Assembly (NCBI RefSeq): GCF_013283645.1 | Contig: NZ_JABEKV010000001.1 | Coordinates: forward strand, 1,108,577 to 1,172,576 | Source: Sinorhizobium psoraleae | Lineage (GTDB): Bacteria > Pseudomonadota > Alphaproteobacteria > Rhizobiales > Rhizobiaceae | DNA: 64,000 nucleotides | Direction: 5' to 3' | Shown: in pieces, positions 35,802 through 44,291 of the stretch | How the letters are laid out: each line of letters opens with the position of its first letter | How positions within the stretch are numbered: position 1 is the first letter of the stretch | Translations under genes and position numbers: made by a program | Notes under the pieces: model-generated | Database searches by the model: none | What the model saw: the letters and a program-made list of their open reading frames with translations, nothing else | Told to the model about the DNA's origin: nothing

Positions 35802-36647
35802 ATGCGCATCTGGTTCATCACGGGCGCTTCCCGCGGTTTTGGCGCGCTCATCACGAAGGAGGCACTCAGCGCCGGAGACGCGGTGGTTGCCACAGCGCGC
35901 CGCCTCGAATCCCTCGATGTCCTCGGCCGGCACGAAAATCTCCTGACGCTGGCGCTCGACGTCACCAACGAAGAACAGGCCAGGGCGGCAGCCGCGGCAG
36001 CGGTGGAACGCTTCGGCCGGATCGACGTCCTGCTCAACAATGCCGGCTACGGCCTGCTTGGAGCCGTCGAGGAAGCAACGACAGAAGAAATCGAGAAGAT
36101 CTATCGCACCAACGTGTTCGGCCTTCTTGCGGTGACCCGGGCCGTCTTGCCGCAAATGCGGCGCCAGCGGTCGGGCCATATCATCAATATCTCCTCGATC
36201 GGCGGCTATTCGGCCTTTACCGGGTGGGGCGTCTACGGGTCGACCAAATTCGCGATCGAGGGACTGACCGAGGCACTTGCCAAAGAACTTGCGCCGCTCG
36301 GCATCAAGGCGACGGTGGTCGAGCCGGGCTTCTTCCGCACCGACTTCCTCGACGAGCAATCGCTGGCGGTCAGCCCGTTGTCGATCTCGGACTATGGCGA
36401 GACCGTCGGCGCCATGCGCGAATTCGCCAAGACGGCAAATCATGCCCAGCCGGGTGATCCGGCACGGCTCGCAAAGGCCATGGTGCAACTCGCCCATGCC
36501 GACAACCCGCCGCTGCGCATGCCGTTCGGAAGCGATACGGTCGCGGCGATCGAAGCCAAGAACGCCCATGTCGCCGGTGAACTCGCCGCCTGGCGCGAAC
36601 TCGCGGTCTCGACGGACTTCCCGAAGGAAAGTGCGTCCGCCCATTGA
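35802..36647 (+). CDS. Short-chain dehydrogenase/reductase (paralogue of the upstream gene)
   Basis: A 281-residue SDR with TGASRGFGALIT, NNAGYG, NISSIGG and Y-x-x-x-K as YGSTKFA. It follows the first SDR by 57 bases, a gap that contains a short CAACT-rich direct repeat. The pair likely arose by tandem duplication and has diverged considerably, which suggests different substrates rather than dosage. Confidence 0.9.
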   Translation: MRIWFITGASRGFGALITKEALSAGDAVVATARRLESLDVLGRHENLLTLALDVTNEEQARAAAAAAVERFGRIDVLLNNAGYGLLGAVEEATTEEIEKIYRTNVFGLLAVTRAVLPQMRRQRSGHIINISSIGGYSAFTGWGVYGSTKFAIEGLTEALAKELAPLGIKATVVEPGFFRTDFLDEQSLAVSPLSISDYGETVGAMREFAKTANHAQPGDPARLAKAMVQLAHADNPPLRMPFGSDTVAAIEAKNAHVAGELAAWRELAVSTDFPKESASAH

Positions 36648-36836
36648 CAAGGGCTCAATTGCAGAAGGCCGGTGGCTGCGCAAAGGCGGCCGCCGGCCCT
36701 CTCTTGCGACCCGAGCAAGGCACCCGAGCGCCGCCACGGGCGCCGTTCGCATCTGCCATTCGTCGTTGACTTCGCAGGTGATGAGAGGAAAATGTCTCTC
36801 CTGATACGTCACTACGCAACATCAAGGGTGCCTACG

Positions 36837-37307
36837 ATGACGATCGCAAGAAAACTTCAAGACTATATTGAAGGCGAGGGTGTCGCCTACGACACCGTCG
36901 CTCATCACCGCACGGCAACCACCAGCCAGTCAGCGCAGGCGGCCCATGTTCCGGGCAGCAGGTTGGCCAAATCCGTGGTCGTGCATCACGAAATGGGATA
37001 CGTTCTCGCCGTTGTTCCGAGTACGCATCGGATCGAACTTTCCACATTGCAGGAAGTGATGAACAGGCGCCTTGGCCTCGCCTCGGAGGAGGAGGTCAGC
37101 ACGCTTTTCGCCGATTGCGACACCGGTGCGGTGCCGCCGATCGGATCGGCCTATAATGTGCCGGTGATCCTCGACGAAAGCCTCGGCAACGTCAGCGACG
37201 TCTATTTCGAAGGCGGTGACCACCGGACATTGGTGCATGTCAGCGGCCCCAACTTCCGCAACCTGATGAAGGATGCGAAGGTCGCTCGCTTCAGCCATCC
37301 GTCGTAA
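36837..37307 (+). CDS. YbaK/EbsC-type aminoacyl-tRNA deacylase family protein
   Basis: A 156-residue protein of the YbaK/ProX superfamily, starting at ATG 36837 with AAGGG upstream; an in-frame start exists 45 bases earlier. Recognisable stretches are YDTVAHHRTATTSQSAQAAHVPGSRLAKSVV and GAVPPIGSAYNVPVILDESL (the GxxPPfG-like substrate loop). Family members hydrolyse mischarged tRNAs in trans. The precise tRNA is unknown. Confidence 0.82.
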   Translation: MTIARKLQDYIEGEGVAYDTVAHHRTATTSQSAQAAHVPGSRLAKSVVVHHEMGYVLAVVPSTHRIELSTLQEVMNRRLGLASEEEVSTLFADCDTGAVPPIGSAYNVPVILDESLGNVSDVYFEGGDHRTLVHVSGPNFRNLMKDAKVARFSHPS

Positions 37308-37472
37308 AAGGTCACCGTCCCCGGTGAGCCCTCGCAACCGGACGCCGAGGTGGCGTTTTCGGAAGATTGTCTGTGCGCCCCGGCATCAAAGTCGCGTCAT
37401 CAGTCGATCATGACGTCCGGAAATCAAATGGGCATTTTTGAGCGCCGCCTTTCGAGGGCAGCGCCATTTCCG

Positions 37473-38408
37473 TCACAGCAGCAGTTCCCAGTTCTGCCCG
37501 ACCAGGTCGTGCCCGAAGCTGTGGTGCTTCTCCTCCTGCACGAGATGAAAGCCTGTCGTTTGATAGATGTGCCGCGCCGCGGTCAGGATGTCGTTGGTCC
37601 AAAGAGTGATCTTGGAATATCCAGCCTGCCGCGCAAAACGGATGCATTCCTCGACGAGCCGGCGACCGATCCCGAGACCTCGAGCGCTCGGCTCCGTGTA
37701 GAGGAGACGGAGCTTGCCGACGCTCGCTGACTCTTCAACCAGGAAGATAGAACCGACGATCCCACCTTCGCGCTCCGCAATCCAGCAGCGCTCGCGGTTC
37801 GGTTTGAAGTTTTGAATGAAATCTGCCGTGATCTGGGCAACGAGAGCCTCAAAAGTCTCGTCCCATCCATACTCCTCGGAATAGAGCACGCCATGACGAT
37901 GGACAATCCAACCCATGTCTCCGGGCTGATGTGTGCGCAGGATATAGGGGACGCGAGCAGGCTCGGAGGGTACACCCCCGAGCAGACGCTCGGCCTCGGC
38001 AAGCGCCACGGCGAGCTTGCGCCGTTCAGGCAGGGAGAGGCGATCGAGCATGGCGCCCACTTCTTCGCGCGAACGAGCGTCAATGACGGCGAAGCTGTCG
38101 CGGCCCGCCGGGGTCAGCGAGAGCAATACCTGCCGCCCGTCCTCGGGCGACGGACTTTTCAAGACGAGGCCGCGCTCTTCCAGGCTCCGTAGGAGACGGC
38201 TGAGATAGCCGGAATCGAGTTCGAGCTCTGCCCCGAGTTCCTTGGCCGTGGATGTTCCCCGCTGCGCGAGCTCGTAGACGAGGCGGCCTTCGGCGAGAGA
38301 AAGCGGACCTCCAAGCAAGCCTTCGTGTAGCAGACCGATCCGGCGTGTGTAGAAGCGGCTGAAACGCCGCACAGCGGCAACATGATCGTCCTGATCGACC
38401 TGCGGCAT
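37473..38408 (-). CDS. MarR-GNAT fusion (bifunctional regulator/acetyltransferase)
   Basis: A 311-residue protein with an N-terminal MarR winged helix (about 1-145: LSLAEGRLVYELAQRGTSTAKELGAELELDSGYLSRLLRSLEERGLV) and a C-terminal GNAT acetyltransferase (about 165-305: LLYTEPSARGLGIGRRLVEECIRFAR as acetyl-CoA loop). The fusion is found repeatedly in proteobacteria. The target of acetylation and the operator are unknown. It is the last host gene before the integrated element. Confidence 0.88.
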   Translation of the reverse strand: MPQVDQDDHVAAVRRFSRFYTRRIGLLHEGLLGGPLSLAEGRLVYELAQRGTSTAKELGAELELDSGYLSRLLRSLEERGLVLKSPSPEDGRQVLLSLTPAGRDSFAVIDARSREEVGAMLDRLSLPERRKLAVALAEAERLLGGVPSEPARVPYILRTHQPGDMGWIVHRHGVLYSEEYGWDETFEALVAQITADFIQNFKPNRERCWIAEREGGIVGSIFLVEESASVGKLRLLYTEPSARGLGIGRRLVEECIRFARQAGYSKITLWTNDILTAARHIYQTTGFHLVQEEKHHSFGHDLVGQNWELLL

Positions 38409-38640
38409 CGGTTCATTCCTTGGCCCTGCTAGATGTTGTCTGATTTTGTCATATAAATATCTGACGATGTCAACTATCTATGCGGAGACCGAGTCGGCTG
38501 GTCAGCTTCATCGATTATGAATTGGGAAGTTCCGACTTGGAACAGAGGACCTTGCAAAGCATCGACAACCGTACGGCAAGGGATTGTCACCCTTGTCTTA
38601 GGGACAAGCTGTTACCTATGTCTCCGGTATGGACATCAGT
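38409..38640. other. Intergenic region left of the integrated element
   Basis: 232 bases between the MarR-GNAT gene start and attL. It must contain the MarR-GNAT promoter. A 63-codon open frame at 38480 has no ribosome-binding site and an unlikely composition, so I see no gene here. Confidence 0.5.
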
Positions 38641-38658
38641 AAAATGGCGCACCCGACA
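38641..38658. repeat. attL of the integrated element
   Basis: AAAATGGCGCACCCGACA, identical over 18 bp to the sequence at 51802-51819 that ends the tRNA-Arg gene. The sequence continues differently on both sides, so the repeat is exactly bounded. Confidence 0.9.
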
Positions 38659-38721
38659 TCCGCCACGTTGATCGTGTAGCTTTTTATTTTCAAATAGTTA
38701 GCTTGCGTGAGTGCTGCATTT

Positions 38722-38745
38722 TGTGCAGCAAAATGTGCAGCAAAT
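38722..38745 (+). repeat. Tandem 12-bp repeats near attL, probable integrase arm sites
   Basis: Two head-to-tail copies of TGTGCAGCAAAA/T (38722-38733 and 38734-38745), with an inverted GTGCTGCA just before. The same 12-bp pair occurs near the other end at 51694-51717. Repeats shared by both ends and lying within 120 bp of the att cores are what arm-type integrase sites look like. Confidence 0.65.
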
Positions 38746-38880
38746 TTTCTGCGCCCTTCCACAATTCCGAAACGAGACGCGCCGCCCCGGAGGACGACCG
38801 GAGCGGCGCTGAAACGCAGCCGTGCGTAGGACTATTTGCCCGGGAATCCCGGATTCAGCAACTTCAGAAAGGAACCAAAG

Positions 38881-40986
38881 GTGCGGTACTCTGATACCAC
38901 GCATTTCTTTGATGAGCAAGACGATTTGGTCGGTTCGCCGACCTTGGACCGGCCGATCCGCATGACACATTTCCCGACCATGGCCGCGACGAAGAAGAAG
39001 GATATGCGCTTGTCGCTCCGCCAGCTTGCCGCGCTGATCGAACGGACGGAAGCCGACGACAAGTCGAAGCTGCCGTGGTTCAAGATGGCCGTCTTCGGCA
39101 ACGATCGCGCCGCCTCGCCGTCGGGCCATTCCTTCCGCAGCAACGGCAATGTCGTCGCCGTGAGCGGTATTGAAGCGGATTATGACGGCGAAGAGATCAT
39201 GCCCGAAGACGCCCGCGACATGCTGGCCGAAGCAGGCATTGTGGCGGCCGTCTACACGACGCCTTCGCATTCGCCCGACGCGCCGCGTTGGCGCGTGTTC
39301 GCTCCCTTCAGCGAAGAGCTTCCGCCGGACGAGCGCGAACGTCACATGGCACGCCTCAACGGTATCTTCGGCGGGGCGCTCGACGACGCGTCCTTCACCT
39401 TGTCGCAGAGCTACTACGGCGGCAACGTGACCGGCCGTCCGAAGGTGCGGACCTATCTCGTGGATGGGCGGCATGTGGATACCGCTTCCGATTTAGACGC
39501 GACGGCGAAGTGGAAGCGCGGCCGCGAGAAGGGGGCGGCCAATGACAACGGCTTCGACGAGGCCGCCTATCTCGATGCCATCGCGACCGGCGAGTCCTAT
39601 CATCCGGCGGCCATCGCCTTGGCTGGAAAATGGGCCACCGCTGGCGTGTCCTATATCGAGGCCATGAAGCGGCTCAGGGCGGCTTTCGACCGCGTGCCCG
39701 AAGAGGGCCGGGACTCGCGCTGGAAAGAGCGCGTTGCGTCCCTGCCGTCGATCCTCAACCATGTCTACGGCAAACAGGTCGAAGAGGACATCGCGGAAGA
39801 GAAGCGCCGCGAAGAAGCTTTTGACGAAATCCCGACTGCCGAAGAACAGGCGGAAATCGACGCCGACATTGAAGAGCTTGTCGGCGGCAATGCGAAGACC
39901 GAAACCGACGGGCTGACCTTCCTGAAGCCGTCCGAATGCGAGGCCAGCGACGCCCGCCGCTATGTGATCAAGGGCCTTGTCGCCGAAGGCGACGTGGCGT
40001 GCATCGTTGGCGCTCCGGGCGTCGGCAAGTCGCTTCTCGCGCCGCGCCTCGCCTATGCCGTTGCGCAAGGGCAAGACATCTTCGGGATGCGCGTTCGGCA
40101 AGGTGGCGTGCTCTATGTCGCGGCGGAAGACCAGCATGGAATGCGCGCCCGCGTGGCGGCGCTCCGGCGCGAACACGGCGAAGCCGACGACTTCGCTCTT
40201 GTTGCTGGCGTGTCCGATCTATTGAGCAAGGGCAGCGAGCACCTGAAGCGGCTGAAGGCGGCCGTAAAGGATCGGCGGCCGTCGCTGGTCATAATCGACA
40301 CGCTCGCCATGGCGTTCCCCTGCCTTGAAGAGAACAGCGCCGAAGGCATGGGCCGCGTTGTCGCCGTCGCCCGTTCCCTGACCCAATGGGGCGCGGCCGT
40401 GATCCTGATTCACCACGACACTAAGGACGGGCAGCAAGGACTCCCGCGCGGCCACTCGCTCTTGAATGGCGCGCTCGACGTGTCGCTGCACCTGTCGCGT
40501 GGCGAGGACGGCATTGTCCGGGCAAAGCTGACCAAGAACCGCAACGGTTCGACCGAACGGGATATTGCCTTCACCATCGGCACGCAAGCGCTGGGGCTCG
40601 ACGACGACGGCGACCCGATCACGGCGGCCGTTTGCCGTGAACTCGATCCCGGCAGCGCACCGGAGCGCAAGGACCACCTGTCGCCTAGCGAGAAATCCGC
40701 GTTCCGCATCCTCGCCGATCTGATCGAAGCCGAAGGCGTCGAGATCAACCGACGGCGGGGCATTCAGAAGGATAGGTGGCGAGACGTGTGTATCGCAAGC
40801 GGCGAATTGTCGGCGGCGGATGATCGCGACGGTCATAAACGCGCATTCAACCGTGCCCTGAAAAAGCTCCGGGACAAGCGCCGCATCGAGTTCATTGACG
40901 GCCACTACTGCATGGCCGTGATCGCTGGCGAGGATTCGTTCGCAACCGATAGTCACCACGGAGGCGATGATGATGACCTCGTGTAA
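38881..40986 (+). CDS. Primase/RepA-like replication ATPase of the element
   Basis: A 701-residue replication protein. GTG 38881 has AAAGGA 7 bases upstream and is preferred over a TTG 45 bases earlier. The N-terminal 250 residues look like a primase-type domain (VVAVSGIEADYDGEE, TTPSHSPDAPRWRVF, LSQSYYGG). A RepA/AAA_25 ATPase follows with Walker A GAPGVGKS (about 377-384), Walker B LVIIDTLA (about 470) and LIHHDTK; the C-terminus may hold a winged helix. It probably drives autonomous replication after excision, like the pri-rep genes of PICIs. It lies at the left end, transcribed inward. Confidence 0.82.
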   Translation: MRYSDTTHFFDEQDDLVGSPTLDRPIRMTHFPTMAATKKKDMRLSLRQLAALIERTEADDKSKLPWFKMAVFGNDRAASPSGHSFRSNGNVVAVSGIEADYDGEEIMPEDARDMLAEAGIVAAVYTTPSHSPDAPRWRVFAPFSEELPPDERERHMARLNGIFGGALDDASFTLSQSYYGGNVTGRPKVRTYLVDGRHVDTASDLDATAKWKRGREKGAANDNGFDEAAYLDAIATGESYHPAAIALAGKWATAGVSYIEAMKRLRAAFDRVPEEGRDSRWKERVASLPSILNHVYGKQVEEDIAEEKRREEAFDEIPTAEEQAEIDADIEELVGGNAKTETDGLTFLKPSECEASDARRYVIKGLVAEGDVACIVGAPGVGKSLLAPRLAYAVAQGQDIFGMRVRQGGVLYVAAEDQHGMRARVAALRREHGEADDFALVAGVSDLLSKGSEHLKRLKAAVKDRRPSLVIIDTLAMAFPCLEENSAEGMGRVVAVARSLTQWGAAVILIHHDTKDGQQGLPRGHSLLNGALDVSLHLSRGEDGIVRAKLTKNRNGSTERDIAFTIGTQALGLDDDGDPITAAVCRELDPGSAPERKDHLSPSEKSAFRILADLIEAEGVEINRRRGIQKDRWRDVCIASGELSAADDRDGHKRAFNRALKKLRDKRRIEFIDGHYCMAVIAGEDSFATDSHHGGDDDDLV

Positions 40987-40988
40987 CC

Positions 40989-41030
40989 GGGACAAAGCGG
41001 GACTGTCCCGGGACAGTCCCGCTTTGTCCC
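40989..41030. repeat. Perfect 42-bp palindrome after the replication gene
   Basis: Two perfect 21-bp arms (40989-41009 and 41010-41030) with no spacer, each made of GGGACA/GGGACT-type units. It begins two bases after the primase stop codon. It could be a terminator-like structure, an iteron-type origin or a packaging signal; it lacks a T-run. Confidence 0.85.
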
Positions 41031-41076
41031 ACCGGCATATCGCATCGGAATATCGCATCGGGCTACCGGGACGGAC

Positions 41077-41104
41077 CGGGACATATCCCTTTAGGGATGT
41101 CCCG
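41077..41104. repeat. Second GGGAC inverted repeat upstream of terS
   Basis: CGGGAC...GTCCCG outer arms and ATCCCT/AGGGAT inner arms, with a two-base bulge and two-base loop. It uses the same GGGAC unit as the 42-bp palindrome 47 bases to the left, and further GGGAC/GTCCC units lie between and beside them. Confidence 0.7.
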
Positions 41105-41263
41105 TTGTCCCGCCCTCCGATGCACTGGTTTGTCTTCATTCGAGGCGCGCACGCGCCCGCTAACAAAGGGGTCATGCCCGTTCGCAACCGGGTCCTTTGC
41201 GGCGGGCGGCCGTCGCGGGGGACGCGGAGCCCCGGCTTTTCGATCTGCGAGGAAAAATAGAAA

Positions 41264-41770
41264 ATGGACTCTACGATTTTATCGGACATCGAAGAGCTAG
41301 TCGGCGCTGTCAGTAAGCAACCTGCCGATAGGCTGGTCACGGCCGAAGAGCTTGCCGAATGGCTCGGCTTGACCCGCCGCCGAATCGACGAATTGACCGT
41401 GGCGGGCGTACTGACCCGCGCCGCCCGCGCCCGCTACGCGCTCCGGGCATCGATCCTCGCCTATTGCGCCGACCAGCGGTCCAAGACTTCCGGGCGTGGC
41501 CGTGGCGACCCCGCCTATACGGCGGCGAAGACCCGCGCGGCCGAAGCCCAAGCGGAGAAGCTGGAAACCGCGAATGCTGTCGCCCGCCGTGAACTTATCC
41601 CGGCCGCCGAAGTCGAGCGCGAATGGTCCACCATTCTCCGGGACGTGCGCGCCGCCATGCTCGCCCTGCCGTCGCGAATCCAGCAACGGCTTGGGCACCT
41701 GACGGCGCACGACGTGACGACCATCGATCGCGAAATCAGGGACACGCTTGAAGGAATCGGATCAGAATAG
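41264..41770 (+). CDS. Terminase small subunit (Nu1/gpNu1-like)
   Basis: A 168-residue protein with an N-terminal winged-helix DNA-binding region (RLVTAEELAEWLGLTRRRIDELTVAGVLTRAARARY) and a C-terminal helical part (AAEAQAEKLETANAVARRELIPAAEVEREW, then LPSRIQQRLG), as in lambda Nu1 and related TerS proteins. It recognises the packaging (cos) site and recruits TerL. AGGA lies about 11 bases upstream of the ATG. The nearby GGGAC palindromes are candidate recognition sites. Confidence 0.85.
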   Translation: MDSTILSDIEELVGAVSKQPADRLVTAEELAEWLGLTRRRIDELTVAGVLTRAARARYALRASILAYCADQRSKTSGRGRGDPAYTAAKTRAAEAQAEKLETANAVARRELIPAAEVEREWSTILRDVRAAMLALPSRIQQRLGHLTAHDVTTIDREIRDTLEGIGSE

Positions 41771-41803
41771 CAATCTGGGGCAGTCACTCGGAAGGGGGTA
41801 CAA

Positions 41804-42229
41804 ATGGCGGCAGGTAAGAAAACGGATAGCTCGCATAAGGATATCGATCCTCACATGCAGGAGATGCAGCATCTAATTACGCTGGGTTTAGCGGGTGGAA
41901 GCTTCGCTGGAATGTTGGCGGTGTGTTCCTTCGCGAATATTGATATGGCGAGGAAAATCGCATTAGCATTATTCTCTATATCGTTGCCAACGAGTATAAC
42001 TGTTTTCTTTTTGTCGCACAAATCTACCGAAGAGATTGTTCCAAAAAACAATCTTGTTGCAAACATATTAGGGTCAGCGTTTGCAATAAGTTTCTTGTCT
42101 ACGGTATTCGGTCTGGCGGCAATGTTGTTTTCTGTATCAGTGTATATCAGTGCGATTTCTGTTATTTCTAATTTAGGCATACCGATGCTTATATTGTTCA
42201 TGCTTTCTAAACTGGACTCAAAAGAATGA
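41804..42229 (+). CDS. Unknown four-helix membrane protein between terS and terL
   Basis: A 141-residue protein with four predicted membrane helices (about 23-46, 48-72, 85-112 and 116-137) and a hydrophilic N-terminus rich in K, D and H. I recognise no family. Its codons are markedly AT-rich (many ATA, TTA, AAT) unlike the flanking GC-rich packaging genes, indicating separate acquisition. AAGGGGG precedes the start. Its stop overlaps the terL start as ATGA, so it is translationally coupled to packaging. Its location suggests cargo (superinfection exclusion, defence or helper interference), but no function can be assigned. Confidence 0.75.
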   Translation: MAAGKKTDSSHKDIDPHMQEMQHLITLGLAGGSFAGMLAVCSFANIDMARKIALALFSISLPTSITVFFLSHKSTEEIVPKNNLVANILGSAFAISFLSTVFGLAAMLFSVSVYISAISVISNLGIPMLILFMLSKLDSKE

Positions 42230-43995
42230 ATTATTTTAGCACGGAACGGGTGCGTCGCCGTGCGCTCCGAGCGCTTATCCCACCGCCGCACCTTCGCCTG
42301 TCCGAATGGATCGAAACGCACATGCGCCTGCCGGAAGGCGTGTCGGCACTGCCCGGCCGCGTGAGCCTGTGGCCGTACCAGCGGGAAATCGCCGACGCCA
42401 TTTCCGACCCCGAGCTAGAGCGCGTGACGCTGGTCAAGCCCGTGCGTGTTGGCTTCACGACGCTGTTGACCGGGGCGCTCGCCTCCTACGTCGCCAATGA
42501 GCCGTCGCCGATCCTCGCTCTTCTGCCGACGGAAGCGGACTGCCGCGATTACGTCGTCAGCGACCTTGAACCGATCTTCGAGGCGACGCCCGCGCTCCGG
42601 GGCCTGTTATCGGCCGAAGCCGACGAAACCGGCCGCAACACGCTTCTGTCACGCCGCTTCGCGGGCGGGTCGCTGAAGATAGTCGCGGCGAAGTCGCCCC
42701 GCAATCTCCGGCGACACAACGTCCGCGTCCTGTTGATCGACGAAGCCGACGCCATGGAGCCGGGCGTTGAAGGTTCGCCAATCACGCTGGCGGAACGGCG
42801 CACGCTGTCTTTCGCAAATCGTAAGATCATCTTGGGCAGCACGCCGACAATCGAAGAGACCAGCAATGTGCTGCGGTCCTACGCCCGGTCGGATCGGCGT
42901 GTCTTTGAAGTCCCGTGCCCGGAATGCGGGCACTGGCACGAAATCACCTGGGCCGATATCCAGTGGCCGGAAGGCGCGCCGGAGCGGGCGCACTATGTTT
43001 GCCCGGAATGCGGTTCCATCGTCGAGGAACGGCACAAGGCGGCCATGGTTGAAAGCGGCCGCTGGCGGGCGACCGCGCCGCATGTGCGTGGCCATGCCGG
43101 ATTCCGACTCAACGCGCTTGTCTCGATGCTGGCGAACGCCTCTTGGGGCAAACTGGCGGCGGAGTTCGTCGAGGCGAGGAAGAGCCCGGACACGCTTCAG
43201 GTCTTCGTCAACACCATCCTCGCTCAAGGCTGGCGCGAAGCTGCCGAAGAGATTGACGAAGCCGCGCTTGCCGCCCGTGCAGAGCCGTTCGGGCTCGACG
43301 CCATTCCGCCGGACGTGCTGGTCATCACGGCGGGCGTGGACGTACAGCGCGATCGGTTGGAAATCGTCTTCCTTGGCTGGTCACGCGATGAAGTTTTCGT
43401 GCTGGGGCAAAGCGTCATCTATGGCGACCCGGCGAGCGATGACGTGTGGTCGGAACTCGACGACGCTTTGCGCACCGTTTGGAAGCATCCGAAGGGCGGA
43501 ATCCTGCGCGTGGACGCGGCGGGAGTGGACGCGGGCGATGGGGAGACCATGGACCGCGTGATCGCCTTCACACGGGCTCGTATGGCGAGGCGTACATACG
43601 CTTTGAAGGGTGCGACCGGGAACCGCCCGGCGATCCGGGCGAGCGACACGAAAGGGACGAAGCTTTTCATCGTCGGCGTGGACGGCCTGAAGGGGCAGCT
43701 TGCCAGCCGGTTGACGCGCGGCCGCACCGTCCGCTTCAGCGACCGTTTGGAAGCCCGGTTCTATGAGGAACTGGCGTCGGAACGCCTGATCATGCGCTAT
43801 GTGCGGGGCGCGCCTGTCCGCCTATGGGAACGAATTCCCGGCCGTCGGGCCGAGTCGCTCGACTGCACCATCTACGCGATGGCCGTGCGCGGACTGGTCA
43901 CGGCCAATCTGGATCGGCGGGAAGAGGAAGTCGCCAGCGCGACCATGCTCAAGAAAGCTCCGACCGTGATAAAGTCCGCGTGGCTGAATCGGTAG
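42226..43995 (+). CDS. Terminase large subunit (GpA family)
   Basis: A 589-residue lambda-type TerL. The ATPase part has a Walker A-like loop VKPVRVGFTT (70-79) and Walker B VLLIDEADAM (168-177). A zinc-ribbon-like insert has C230, C233, C258 and C261. The nuclease half begins at GVDVQRDRLEIVFLGW. It cleaves concatemers and pumps DNA into the head. The first codons are AT-rich because the start sits inside the preceding cargo gene. The last 23 codons are duplicated at 44220-44291. Confidence 0.93.
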   Translation: MNYFSTERVRRRALRALIPPPHLRLSEWIETHMRLPEGVSALPGRVSLWPYQREIADAISDPELERVTLVKPVRVGFTTLLTGALASYVANEPSPILALLPTEADCRDYVVSDLEPIFEATPALRGLLSAEADETGRNTLLSRRFAGGSLKIVAAKSPRNLRRHNVRVLLIDEADAMEPGVEGSPITLAERRTLSFANRKIILGSTPTIEETSNVLRSYARSDRRVFEVPCPECGHWHEITWADIQWPEGAPERAHYVCPECGSIVEERHKAAMVESGRWRATAPHVRGHAGFRLNALVSMLANASWGKLAAEFVEARKSPDTLQVFVNTILAQGWREAAEEIDEAALAARAEPFGLDAIPPDVLVITAGVDVQRDRLEIVFLGWSRDEVFVLGQSVIYGDPASDDVWSELDDALRTVWKHPKGGILRVDAAGVDAGDGETMDRVIAFTRARMARRTYALKGATGNRPAIRASDTKGTKLFIVGVDGLKGQLASRLTRGRTVRFSDRLEARFYEELASERLIMRYVRGAPVRLWERIPGRRAESLDCTIYAMAVRGLVTANLDRREEEVASATMLKKAPTVIKSAWLNR

Positions 43996-44002
43996 GGGCG
44001 GA

Positions 44003-44185
44003 ATGATGTTCAAGGTCGGGAATCAAGTGGTCCACAAGGACAACCCCAACAAGGGGCTTATCGTTGAGGCGGATGAAAAGGACGGGACCGTGCTTTGCCG
44101 CATTCCGGGCACCGGAAAAATTGTGATGCATAAGGCGGCCGATCTTCGGAAGGTCGATTCGGGGCCTATGCGCGTTGGGTTCTAA
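44003..44185 (+). CDS. Small 60-residue protein after terL
   Basis: Short, basic-acidic mixed protein (FKVGNQVVHKDNPNKGLIVE, then GTVLCRIPGTGKIVMHKAADL), starting 7 bases after terL with an in-frame second ATG at 44006. The pattern of short beta strands resembles small KOW/SH3-like folds, but I cannot assign a family. It lies between the real end of terL and a second copy of that end, so it may have arrived with the duplication. Confidence 0.6.
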   Translation: MMFKVGNQVVHKDNPNKGLIVEADEKDGTVLCRIPGTGKIVMHKAADLRKVDSGPMRVGF

Positions 44186-44219
44186 GCAGGGACGAGCTGC
44201 GCTACACCTTGAAGGGGGC

Positions 44220-44291
44220 GAGGAAGTCGCCAGCGCCACCATGCCCAAGAAAGCGCCTTCTGTCATAAGGTCCGCTTGGCTGAATCGTTGA
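44220..44291 (+). pseudogene. Duplicated terL 3'-end remnant
   Basis: The in-frame translation from 44220 to the TGA at 44289 reproduces the last 23 residues of TerL with three substitutions (L to P, T to S, K to R). By my count 60 of 72 bases match 43924-43995. No start or upstream terL sequence accompanies it. Its stop codon is directly followed by the 3' end of the minus-strand DUF3800 gene. Confidence 0.85.

Noticed and set aside
38480-38671. 63-codon open frame across attL
   Set aside because: It spans the att core, lacks a ribosome-binding site and has no recognisable features.
40987-41110. GGGAC-rich repeats considered as a CRISPR array
   Set aside because: The units are short, inverted and irregularly spaced, with no unique spacers and no cas genes.
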